Source of the DNA: Amycolatopsis acidicola
GTDB taxonomy: Bacteria; Actinomycetota; Actinomycetes; Mycobacteriales; Pseudonocardiaceae
Length of the DNA stretch: 60,455 bases
Assembly (NCBI RefSeq): GCF_007713735.2
Contig: NZ_VMNW02000052.1
Location: 1 to 60,455 of the forward strand
Direction: 5' to 3'
Shown here in pieces: positions 25,240 to 31,774 of the stretch. The first letter of the stretch is position 1. Each line of letters starts with the position of its first letter. The position numbers and the translations under genes are program-made. The notes beneath the pieces are model-generated. The model did no database searches. It was not told where the DNA came from and saw only the letters and a program-made list of their open reading frames with translations.

Positions 25240-25796
25240 CACTTCTCGATCCGGTAGCGCAGGTGGAGGACACCCGCCGCGGGCGTGGCCTCGATGAGGG
25301 CGAGGCGCGTCTGACCGGGCAGGTCGTGGAACAGGCGCCGCCCGCCGCCGAGGAGGACCGGAACCTGGTGGATCACGACCTCGTCGACCAGGCCCGCCGC
25401 GATCGCCGCGGTGAGCGTGACGCCGCCCTGGATCGCGACTTCCTTGTCCCCGGCCAGTTTCCGGGCCTGCTCGATGGCGGACTCGATCGAGCCGGCGAAG
25501 TGCTGCGTGCCGGAGTCCGCGTATTCGGCCGGGGCCGGGCGGTGGGTCACCACGACCATCGGCGCGCTCGGGTGCGGGCCTCCGCCGTCGAACCCCTCGG
25601 AGTCGTCGTAGGTGGTACGGCCGGTGACCACGGCACCGACCCGGTCGACGAGCCCCTGGTAAACCGCCGCGTTGCGCGGATCGGAGTACCAGTCGAAGAG
25701 GACCCCGCCGTCGCCGAGCCCATGGCCGGGCCGCGGATCGCGGCCGGTGATGTACCCGTCGGCCGAAGTGGCCAGCGCGCTGAAAACCTTGCTCAT
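25239..25796 (-). CDS. Dihydrofolate reductase-like (RibD C-terminal) protein
   Basis: A 185-residue protein of the RibD-C/DHFR fold: SKVFSALATSADGYITG at the N-terminus, GAVVTGRTTYDD and IQGGVTLTAAIAAGLVDEVV, typical of stand-alone NADPH-binding homologues. ATG at 25796 is chosen because upstream in-frame codons run through the divergent HxlR promoter. It is the first gene of the three-gene unit facing the HxlR regulator. Confidence 0.85.
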   Translation of the reverse strand: MSKVFSALATSADGYITGRDPRPGHGLGDGGVLFDWYSDPRNAAVYQGLVDRVGAVVTGRTTYDDSEGFDGGGPHPSAPMVVVTHRPAPAEYADSGTQHFAGSIESAIEQARKLAGDKEVAIQGGVTLTAAIAAGLVDEVVIHQVPVLLGGGRRLFHDLPGQTRLALIEATPAAGVLHLRYRIEK

Positions 25797-25852
25797 GATC
25801 ACCGCTCCTGAGTTCCTTGAAGAGACCCAACGGGGAGAACGGTAGCAGGCCA

Positions 25853-25883
25853 GGTTCCCTGAGGGAACCCCGTTTGCTAAAGT
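25853..25883 (+). promoter_or_regulatory. HxlR-type operator/promoter
   Basis: GGTTCCC-TGA-GGGAACC (25853-25869) is a perfect dyad with 7-bp arms. TTCCCT (25855-25860) and TAAAGT (25878-25883) with a 17-base spacer could be the promoter of the HxlR gene at 25891. The dyad would then cover the -35 region and sit between the divergent genes. Confidence 0.65.
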
Positions 25884-25890
25884 CGGTGTC

Positions 25891-26343
25891 ATGCAGCGCA
25901 CCCGGTTCGGCGAAATGGCTTGTTCGATCGCGCGCACGATGGACGTGATCGGGGAGCCCTGGTCGCCGCTGGTGCTGCGCGACGTGTTCGCGGGCCTGCG
26001 GCGCTTCGACGAGATCCAGGCCGACCTCGGGATCTCGCGCAAGGTGCTCACCGAGCGGCTCAACCACCTCGTGGATGAGGGTGTTCTCGAACGACGGCCC
26101 TACGATTCCCGGCCGCGGTTCGAGTACCACCTCACCGGGAAGGGCGCCGAGCTGGTGGACCTGCTGATGGTCATGGTCGCCTGGGGTGACCGGTGGCTGG
26201 CGGGCGAAGCCGGTCCGCCCGTCCTCTACCGGCACCACGCCTGCGGCGAAGTGAGCCACGTCGACCTGAGCTGCGCCCACTGCGGCGAGCCCATGCACGC
26301 CGGTGACGTGGATCTGCTGCCAGGGCCCGGCTCAGGCCACTGA
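25891..26343 (+). CDS. HxlR family transcriptional regulator
   Basis: A 150-residue regulator with the HxlR winged helix at about residues 10-105 (CSIARTMDVIGEPWSPLVLR, LGISRKVLTERLNHLVDEGV). A short C-terminal tail has two closely spaced cysteines, CAHC, and an earlier HHACGE, suggesting metal or thiol sensing. It is divergent from the RibD-like/PPOX/YCII genes and overlaps their control region, so it probably represses them in response to electrophile or redox stress; that is inference from related pairs. Confidence 0.88.
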   Translation: MQRTRFGEMACSIARTMDVIGEPWSPLVLRDVFAGLRRFDEIQADLGISRKVLTERLNHLVDEGVLERRPYDSRPRFEYHLTGKGAELVDLLMVMVAWGDRWLAGEAGPPVLYRHHACGEVSHVDLSCAHCGEPMHAGDVDLLPGPGSGH

Positions 26344-26368
26344 CACGACTCGCGCGCCGGATTCCCTT

Positions 26369-26905
26369 CTATCGCACCGAACTCGCGCAGACGGACCGCG
26401 CCGCCGTGCCGAGTGCCCGGCGGTGCAGGGCGTCCAGCCGCTGGAGGACCGTCGCCGAAGTCGTGGCCAGGATGAGCTGGACGGTGCAGCCCGGCTCGGC
26501 GCGAACGTCCACTGTGGCCTTGAGCTGCTGGAGCATGCCGGTGGTCAGCTGGTCGAGCCGCGTGCGGATCTGCCCGAGATCCGGCCGGGTGGCAGGAGCC
26601 TCGCCCGGATGCGCCGTCCAGCGGGCGAACAGTCCTTTTTGGACCACCTTGCTCGCGGTGATCTGGTCCTGGAAGAACGCTGCCGTCGCTGCCGGGGCCA
26701 GTCCGAGTGCCGTCGCCTGGTCGCGGACGTGGTCGAGCACCTGCTGCTCTCGCGCGGGGTCGTCGATCGGCGAGCCGGTCCCGAATTTGGCCGCCGCCAC
26801 GTCGTCGCTCACGCGAAGGCGTTCGACGACGAGGCCGGTGAGCGCGCCGAGCCTGCCGAACGAGCTGCCCGCCGCGGGCGTTTCACGGGAGGATCCGGAG
26901 TTCAT
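26369..26905 (-). CDS. AroQ-gamma type chorismate mutase without signal peptide
   Basis: A 178-residue all-helical chorismate mutase. The active-site pattern of the gamma class is present: ERLRVSDDVAAAKFGTGSPI, then DDPAREQQVLDHV and FFQDQITASKVVQKGLFARW. It would convert chorismate to prephenate. Gamma-class enzymes are usually exported, but here the N-terminus MNSGSSRETPAAGSS has no hydrophobic segment and no upstream start in frame, so it should stay in the cytoplasm. Its promoter region, 47 bases upstream, contains the first copy of the recurrent 18-bp dyad (26953-26970). Confidence 0.8.
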   Translation of the reverse strand: MNSGSSRETPAAGSSFGRLGALTGLVVERLRVSDDVAAAKFGTGSPIDDPAREQQVLDHVRDQATALGLAPAATAAFFQDQITASKVVQKGLFARWTAHPGEAPATRPDLGQIRTRLDQLTTGMLQQLKATVDVRAEPGCTVQLILATTSATVLQRLDALHRRALGTAARSVCASSVR

Positions 26906-26952
26906 GGAAGTACCTGCGGCCTGCGTCCGCCCCGCCTTTCCGTGTGCCTATA

Positions 26953-26970
26953 TGTAGCGATCACTCTACA
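26953..26970 (-). promoter_or_regulatory. Recurrent TetR-type operator, copy 1
   Basis: On the minus strand this reads TGTAGAGTGATCGCTACA, an imperfect dyad with TGTAG/CTACA arms. Over the 25 bases 26947-26971 it matches copies 2 and 3 at 20 positions, and 19 of the first 21. It lies between the chorismate mutase gene and TetR1, which it may control. Confidence 0.7.
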
Positions 26971-27075
26971 GATCATCACCCACGCCGCTCCGCGCTGCCG
27001 CGCCGGCGGTACGGGAAGGTCACCATCGCCGCGCCCGGTGGGGGAGTGCCGCCCAGGTGGACCTATCATGGCCGG

Positions 27076-27720
27076 ATGGTGAGGGATTCCGGCTCCGCGC
27101 CGGCCGCTGCGGGCTTCAGTAGCCGAGAGGTCATCTTGAACGCGGCGCGCACCCTTGTCGGCGAAAAAGGCTACGACGGCATGGCCATTTCGGACCTGAG
27201 CGCCCGGTCGGGCTTTCCGCCCAGCTCGATCTACTACCACTTCGGGAGCAAGCTCGGGGTCCTCGCGGCGCTCCTCGAGCGGACCTTCGAAGAGCTGCAC
27301 GCCTTGTTCCCCACCCCGTCCTCGTTCGACGACCTGGCGCCGCTCGAGCGCCTCGAAGCGTGGCTCTCGGCGGCCTGCGACTCCCTCGACCGCAGGCCGG
27401 ACTACCTGCGGCTCCTGGTCGCCATCAGCATCGGCCCGCAGAAGGACGCCGCCGAGGTCCAGGCCACCGTGCGGCGCATCCGCGAGTTCAGCCATGCCTC
27501 CTGGGTGGACGCGCTCACCCCGGTTTTCGCGCCGAACGGCGGCAAGAACAAGGAAGCCCTCGTCCAGCAGCTGGCCATCCTGGGGCGTGCCCTGACGGAC
27601 GGCCTTTCGGTGGCCAACAGCTTCGACGGCGTGAGTTACAGCTCGCAGGTGGGCCCGTTCGTCGCCATGGTCAGCGGCCTGGCCGGGCAACGGGACGGCG
27701 CGGCGAAGCGAAAGCGCTGA
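27076..27720 (+). CDS. TetR family transcriptional regulator (TetR1)
   Basis: A 214-residue TetR-type protein. The DNA-binding domain is at about 18-65 (MAISDLSARSGFPPSSIYYH, then FGSKLGVLAALLERTF). I use the ATG at 27076, since the longer frame from 26944 would read through the operator. Copy 1 of the recurrent dyad is 106 bases upstream. As the regulator next to a copy, it is the best candidate to bind all three copies and so to control the two ring-degradation operons at 28765 and 38496. The effector is probably a pathway substrate. Confidence 0.87.
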   Translation: MVRDSGSAPAAAGFSSREVILNAARTLVGEKGYDGMAISDLSARSGFPPSSIYYHFGSKLGVLAALLERTFEELHALFPTPSSFDDLAPLERLEAWLSAACDSLDRRPDYLRLLVAISIGPQKDAAEVQATVRRIREFSHASWVDALTPVFAPNGGKNKEALVQQLAILGRALTDGLSVANSFDGVSYSSQVGPFVAMVSGLAGQRDGAAKRKR

Positions 27721-27755
27721 CGCCGGGTCGAATAACGAGCGCTCCACATAGCCGC

Positions 27756-27900
27756 TCACGCGGGTTCGGCCGTGGGCAACGGCGTTGCCGAGAAGACACC
27801 CTCCGGATCCATTGCCGCCTTGATTCGTTAGATCCAGCGTCAGGCCCCCGTCCGCGAGGGCGCGCCCGGCATAGTCGCCGCCTTGGCCGCGGACCGAGAG
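27756..27900 (-). pseudogene. Remnant of an FAD-linked oxidase (FAD_binding_4/BBE type)
   Basis: Reading the minus strand from 27900, one frame gives LSVRGQGGDYAGRALADGGL followed by TLDLT, the N-terminal FAD-binding signature of PCMH-type oxidases such as 6-hydroxy-D-nicotine oxidase relatives. A shift of frame then gives RIKAAMDPEGVFSATPLP and a stop at 27756, the typical C-terminal end. About 350-400 residues between these parts are missing. It is a gene fossil produced by an internal deletion, in the 223-base gap between the two TetR genes. Confidence 0.65.
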
Positions 27901-27913
27901 CGGCGCTCGCGGT

Positions 27914-27931
27914 GATACCGATCGTTCTTTC
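27914..27931 (-). promoter_or_regulatory. TetR2-type site S1
   Basis: On the minus strand the sequence contains AGAACGATCGGTATC, related to sites at 28530, 36286 and 36338 (common core AACG-W-TC, most with GGT). It lies 13 bases upstream of the GTG start of TetR2, the expected place for autoregulation. Confidence 0.6.
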
Positions 27932-27943
27932 TGCTACGGTGGT

Positions 27944-28546
27944 GTGGTGGTGGGTGACAACCGGGAGCAGGTGTCCGAAGCGCGGTCGAGGCTGCTCGCG
28001 ACGGCCACCCGGCTCTTCTACGCCGAGGGTCTGCATTCCGTGGGGGTGGACCGGATCGTCGCGGAGGCGAAGGTCACCCGCGCCACGCTGTACCGGCACT
28101 TCGCCGGTAAAGAAGATCTCGTCGTCGCCTACCTGGAGAGCGTCCACGAGATGGAGCGCGGTGCGATGGGCGCGGTCCTTTCCGATGGCCGCCCGGCGGA
28201 CGACACCCTGCGGGCGATCGCCGGGTCGATCGCGGAGAGCATCCGCTCGGCCCACTTCCGCGGCTGCGCCTTCCTCAACGCGGCGGCGGAGTACCCGCAC
28301 TCCGACGACCCCGTGCACCGGGCCGTCATCGCGCACCGCGACTGGTTCCTCCGCGTCATCACAGGTTTGTTCGCGCAGCTCGGCGGAATGCCCGCGGAGC
28401 AGGCGAGCCGGCATTTCGTGATGCTCCGGGACGGCGCGATGGCCTCGGGATGCCTGTCCGACCCGGCGGAGGTCGGCGAAACGTTCCTTCGGGGAGTCGA
28501 AGGGCTCCTGCGGTCCGCGTCGACGAAGGAGAACGTTCGGTCTTGA
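27944..28546 (+). CDS. TetR family transcriptional regulator (TetR2)
   Basis: A 200-residue TetR-type protein with the helix-turn-helix at about 15-60 (VGVDRIVAEAKVTRATLYRH, FAGKEDLVVAYL) and a C-terminal domain with FRGCAFLNAAAEYPHSDDP, typical of a subgroup with one conserved cysteine. Three GTG codons in a row (27944, 27947, 27950) could start it; a -10-like TACGGT at 27935-27940 would give a nearly leaderless message. Sites of the GAACGTTC type lie just upstream and inside its last codons, and again before the membrane protein operon at 36382. Confidence 0.85.
   Translation: MVVGDNREQVSEARSRLLATATRLFYAEGLHSVGVDRIVAEAKVTRATLYRHFAGKEDLVVAYLESVHEMERGAMGAVLSDGRPADDTLRAIAGSIAESIRSAHFRGCAFLNAAAEYPHSDDPVHRAVIAHRDWFLRVITGLFAQLGGMPAEQASRHFVMLRDGAMASGCLSDPAEVGETFLRGVEGLLRSASTKENVRS
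28531..28538. promoter_or_regulatory. TetR2-type site S2 inside the gene end
   Basis: GAACGTTC, continuing as GGTCT, lies in the last codons of TetR2. It shares AGAACGTTCGGT with the site at 36338. It could influence the promoter of the downstream operon, or be a coincidence of coding sequence. Confidence 0.4.
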
Positions 28547-28651
28547 CCGCCCGACGGAGCGCCGCTACCGTCGTCACGACCAGTCAGTGTGGACCTCCAT
28601 CTGTCACTGAATCCCAGCGCCCCGGGAACTGTAGCCAACGCACTTTCGGCA

Positions 28652-28676
28652 CTGTAGAGTGAGCGTTACATACAAA
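28652..28676 (+). promoter_or_regulatory. Recurrent TetR-type operator, copy 2, with -10
   Basis: The core TGTAGAGTGAGCGTTACA (28653-28670) is an imperfect dyad; all 25 bases from 28652 to 28676 are identical to copy 3 at 38456-38480. TAGAGT (28655-28660) is a plausible -10 within the site. It lies 89 bases upstream of the operon start at 28765. Confidence 0.78.
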
Positions 28677-28677
28677 A

Positions 28678-28707
28678 CCGGAAACGCCGTTCACGGCGGG
28701 CTTCCGG
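28678..28707 (+). promoter_or_regulatory. Leader hairpin of the ring-degradation operon
   Basis: CCGGAA (28678-28683)/TTCCGG (28702-28707) and CGCCG (28685-28689)/CGGCG (28694-28698) form a two-step stem just after operator copy 2, within the presumed 5' untranslated region. The rest of the 28547-28764 gap shows no gene. Confidence 0.4.
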
Positions 28708-28764
28708 TGCCGGCCCAGGGCTCTCGGGGGCTGATCCGATCATCGCGACGAAGCGAGGTTTGCC

Positions 28765-29391
28765 TTGAATGTTCCCGTGATCGACGCGGCCCGCACCGCG
28801 GTGCTCGTCATCGACATGCAGAACGATTTCGTCGAGGAAGGCGCGCCGCTCGAATTCCCCGAAGGACGACGCGTCATCCCCGCCATCCGGAAGGTGCTCG
28901 AAGCGGCGCGCGGCCGGAAGATCCCGGTCGTCTATGCCGCGCACGTCCATCGCCCCGGCGGCGCGGACATGGGAGTCCATCGCGAGCTGTACCCACCCGT
29001 CGCCGCCGGTGAGGCTCTCGTCGACGGCGGGCGCGGGGCGGAGATCCATCCGGCGCTCACCCCGCTTCCGGGCGAACCCGTGATCAAGAAACATCGCTAC
29101 AACTCCTTCTATGCCACGGATCTGGAGATCATCCTGCGGGGTCTCGGCGTGGAAACGGTGGTCCTGACCGGGATGACCACCGAGTGCTGCGTGCTGGGAA
29201 CGGCCCGCGGCGCCCTGGAGCGCGGGTTCCGCTCGGTCGTGCTCCCAGACGCTTGCGCGTCCTGCGACTACCCGGATCTGGGCGCGGGCCCGATGTCCGC
29301 CGCCGAGATGCACCTGGCCGCGTTGCGGGTGATGTCCCTGACCTCGTCCCAGCTGATCGGTACCGACGACTTCCTCGCGCGGCTGCCGTGA
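28765..29391 (+). CDS. Isochorismatase-fold cysteine hydrolase
   Basis: A 208-residue cysteine amidohydrolase. The catalytic triad is D17 in VLVIDMQNDF, a lysine at about 109 in VIKKHRYNSF and C142 in TGMTTECCVLGTARGA. The fold includes N-carbamoylsarcosine amidase, maleamate amidohydrolase (NicF), biuret hydrolase and nicotinamidase; a cytoplasmic amide or ureide hydrolysis is likely. The start is TTG at 28765 after GAGG; GTG at 28777 is an alternative. It is the first gene of a five-gene operon and overlaps the next gene by GTGA. Confidence 0.85.
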   Translation: MNVPVIDAARTAVLVIDMQNDFVEEGAPLEFPEGRRVIPAIRKVLEAARGRKIPVVYAAHVHRPGGADMGVHRELYPPVAAGEALVDGGRGAEIHPALTPLPGEPVIKKHRYNSFYATDLEIILRGLGVETVVLTGMTTECCVLGTARGALERGFRSVVLPDACASCDYPDLGAGPMSAAEMHLAALRVMSLTSSQLIGTDDFLARLP

Positions 29392-30143
29392 CGCCGTCCA
29401 CAATGGATAGACCGCCTCTCGTGCTGCTGCACGGTGGCGGTCCGGGCGTCGACGCCGCGAGCAACTGGGCGAGCGTCCAGCCCCGGCTGTCGAGCCGATT
29501 TCGGTGCCTGGCACCGGATCTTCTCGGGTTCGGCACGCGAATCGCGGGTACGGGAGGGATCGAGGGCCCGCAGGCGTGGGCGCTGGCCCGGGCACGGCAG
29601 ATCCTGGCCCTCCTCGACAGCCATGGCCTCGACCGAGTGCACGTTCTCGGTAACTCGGCCGCGGGCGGTGCCGCCGCGCTGGCACTCCTGAGCGTGGCGC
29701 CGGAACGGGTCGGCCGCGCGATCGTCATGGGCGGCGCGGGCACCGGCCCCCTGCCGCCCGCGGTTCCGTTCTATGACCATCCGACCAAGCAGTCGATGCG
29801 GGCCACCCTCGGCAGGCTCGTCGCCGACGAGAGCGAGCACGGCGCGCTACTCGATGAACTCGCCGAGGTCCGGCTGCGCCAGGCACTGCGTCCCGGGGCT
29901 GAAGCGGCCTTCCGGTCGATGTTCGCCGAGGGCCCGTTGAGGGTCGATCCCGCGACGATCACCAACCCGGTGCTCGTCCTGCACGGGCAGCGCGACCGGG
30001 TCTCCAGGGTCGGGGTCTCCGAGCGCCTCGCCGCGACGCTGCCCCACGCCCGCCTCGAAGTGGTGGCGGGGGCGGGGCACTGGATCCACGTCGACCGGCC
30101 GGACCGATTCCGCGGTCTGGTGGAGGAGTTCCTGAACGCATGA
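29388..30143 (+). CDS. Alpha/beta hydrolase (meta-cleavage hydrolase/NicD-like)
   Basis: A 251-residue alpha/beta hydrolase. The nucleophile is S90 in LGNSAAGG, with D203 in GQRDRVS and H231 in GAGHWIHVD; the oxyanion region LLHGGGPG at 13-20 is that of MhpC/BphD-type C-C hydrolases, and N-formylmaleamate deformylase also belongs to this clan. GTG at 29388 overlaps the previous stop; ATG at 29403 is an alternative. It lies between an amidohydrolase and a flavin hydroxylase, so it should act on a ring-opened product. Confidence 0.85.
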   Translation: MTPSTMDRPPLVLLHGGGPGVDAASNWASVQPRLSSRFRCLAPDLLGFGTRIAGTGGIEGPQAWALARARQILALLDSHGLDRVHVLGNSAAGGAAALALLSVAPERVGRAIVMGGAGTGPLPPAVPFYDHPTKQSMRATLGRLVADESEHGALLDELAEVRLRQALRPGAEAAFRSMFAEGPLRVDPATITNPVLVLHGQRDRVSRVGVSERLAATLPHARLEVVAGAGHWIHVDRPDRFRGLVEEFLNA

Positions 30144-31753
30144 CACAGCACAGCGCAGACCGGGCCGATGTCCTCATCGTCGGTGCCGGACCCGCCGGAT
30201 TGACCCTGGCCCTCGACCTCGCCCAGCGGGGTGTGGAGTGCGTCGTCGTGGAGGCGGAGGAACAGCGGGCCGCCAACCCGCGGTGCAACACGACGTCCGC
30301 GCGGTCGATGGAGATCTTCCGGCGGCTCGGGCTGGCGGAAGAGATCCGGCGCGCCGGGCTGCCCGGGGACTACCCCACCTCGGTCTGCTATCGGACGACG
30401 CTGACCGGCGACGACATCTTCCGCCTCCCGCTGCCTTCCGCGCACGACGTACTGGCCGGTGCCGGTAAGGACAGCTGGCCCACGCCGGAACCCCAGCACC
30501 GCATCTCGCAGCTCTACCTCGAGCCCGTGCTGGAGCGGCACGCGAGCGAGCGGCCCGGGGTGAGCCTCGAACGCGGCACCCGGCTGGTCGATCTGCGGCA
30601 ACACGACGACCACGTCGAGGCGGTGGTGGAGACCGCGGGTGCGCGGCGCACTGTCCACTGTGGATACGTGGTCGGCTGTGACGGCGCCCACAGCACCGTC
30701 CGCCGCCTGCTGGGCATCCGCTACGAGGGTGTCGACGCCATCCAGCGGTTCGTGTCGACCTTCGTCCGCTCACCCGAGCTAAGCCGGCTGACGGCGTCTG
30801 ACCCCGCGTGGACGTACTGGACCTACGGCCGCCGCATCGCCTCGCTGATCGCGATCGACGGGGATTCCTTGTGGCTCAACCACGTCGCCTTCGCCCCCGG
30901 ACACGACACCGAAGGCGAAGATCCCGAGCAGCTGCTGCGAGAGACGGTGGGCCGCCCGGTCGAGCACGAAATCCTCGGCGTGGTGCGCTGGACCGGACGG
31001 CGGCTCGTCGCCCAGCGCTACGGCGCGGGCCGGGTGTTCCTGGCCGGCGACGCCGCCCACATCTGGATCCCGGTCGGCGGGTTCGGTATGAACGCCGGGA
31101 TCCAGGACGCCGCGACGCTCGGCTGGATGCTGGCCGCGGTCCACCACGGATGGGCGCCACCAGAGCTGCTGGACGCCTACGAACAGGAGCGCAAACCAGT
31201 CGGCGAGCAGTTCGCCGAAGCCGTTGGCGCGCAAGCACGTAGCTCGTTCGCGGAGGTCTCGCGGGACATCCACCTGCCCGGCAAAGACGGCGAGTGGGCG
31301 CGCGCCGAGCTCGCCGACCGGCTCGCTTTCACGGAACCACAACGATATTCCCCCGACGGCTTCAGCTTCGGCTACCACTACGCGGACTCGCCCCTCGTGG
31401 TCGGGGGCGAAAACCACGCGATCACCATGGGGGACTACCAAGATCGAGCGCGGCCCGGATTCCGGCTGCCGCACGTCTGGCTCGACGACGGCCGCCCGGC
31501 GCTCGACCTGCTCGGGCCCGGATTCACCCTGCTGCGGACGGACAACAGCGCCGACGTGGCGCACTGGGCCGACGCCGCGCGTGCGCTGGGGATCCCGCTC
31601 ACCGTGGCCGATCTGCCCCGGGACGACCGTTATCCCGCCGCGCTCCTTCTCGTGCGCCCGGATCAGCACGTCGCCTGGATGGGCGGCGCGGACGCCCGGC
31701 CCGGGGAGCTCCTGCACACAGTCACCGGGCGCGTCCTCGCCCGCCAGCGGTAA
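30140..31753 (+). CDS. FAD-dependent aromatic ring monooxygenase
   Basis: A 537-residue class A flavoprotein hydroxylase. GAGPAG (15-20) binds FAD, GCDGAHS near 180 is the DG motif, and VFLAGDAAHIWIPVGGFGMN near 305 is the GD motif. The C-terminal thioredoxin-like domain ending LLVRPDQHVAWMG is that of the phenol hydroxylase/TfdB/MhpA group. It would use NAD(P)H and oxygen to hydroxylate a phenol-type or hydroxypyridine-type ring. ATG overlaps the previous stop (ATGA), so it is tightly coupled to the hydrolase. Confidence 0.9.
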   Translation: MTQHSADRADVLIVGAGPAGLTLALDLAQRGVECVVVEAEEQRAANPRCNTTSARSMEIFRRLGLAEEIRRAGLPGDYPTSVCYRTTLTGDDIFRLPLPSAHDVLAGAGKDSWPTPEPQHRISQLYLEPVLERHASERPGVSLERGTRLVDLRQHDDHVEAVVETAGARRTVHCGYVVGCDGAHSTVRRLLGIRYEGVDAIQRFVSTFVRSPELSRLTASDPAWTYWTYGRRIASLIAIDGDSLWLNHVAFAPGHDTEGEDPEQLLRETVGRPVEHEILGVVRWTGRRLVAQRYGAGRVFLAGDAAHIWIPVGGFGMNAGIQDAATLGWMLAAVHHGWAPPELLDAYEQERKPVGEQFAEAVGAQARSSFAEVSRDIHLPGKDGEWARAELADRLAFTEPQRYSPDGFSFGYHYADSPLVVGGENHAITMGDYQDRARPGFRLPHVWLDDGRPALDLLGPGFTLLRTDNSADVAHWADAARALGIPLTVADLPRDDRYPAALLLVRPDQHVAWMGGADARPGELLHTVTGRVLARQR

Positions 31754-31774
31754 CGAGCATCTGGAGAAACGGAT

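Noticed and set aside
26902..27759. Minus-strand gene overlapping TetR1
   Set aside because: It is a shadow of TetR1; only the part above 27756 shows protein similarity, and that is the oxidase remnant described separately.
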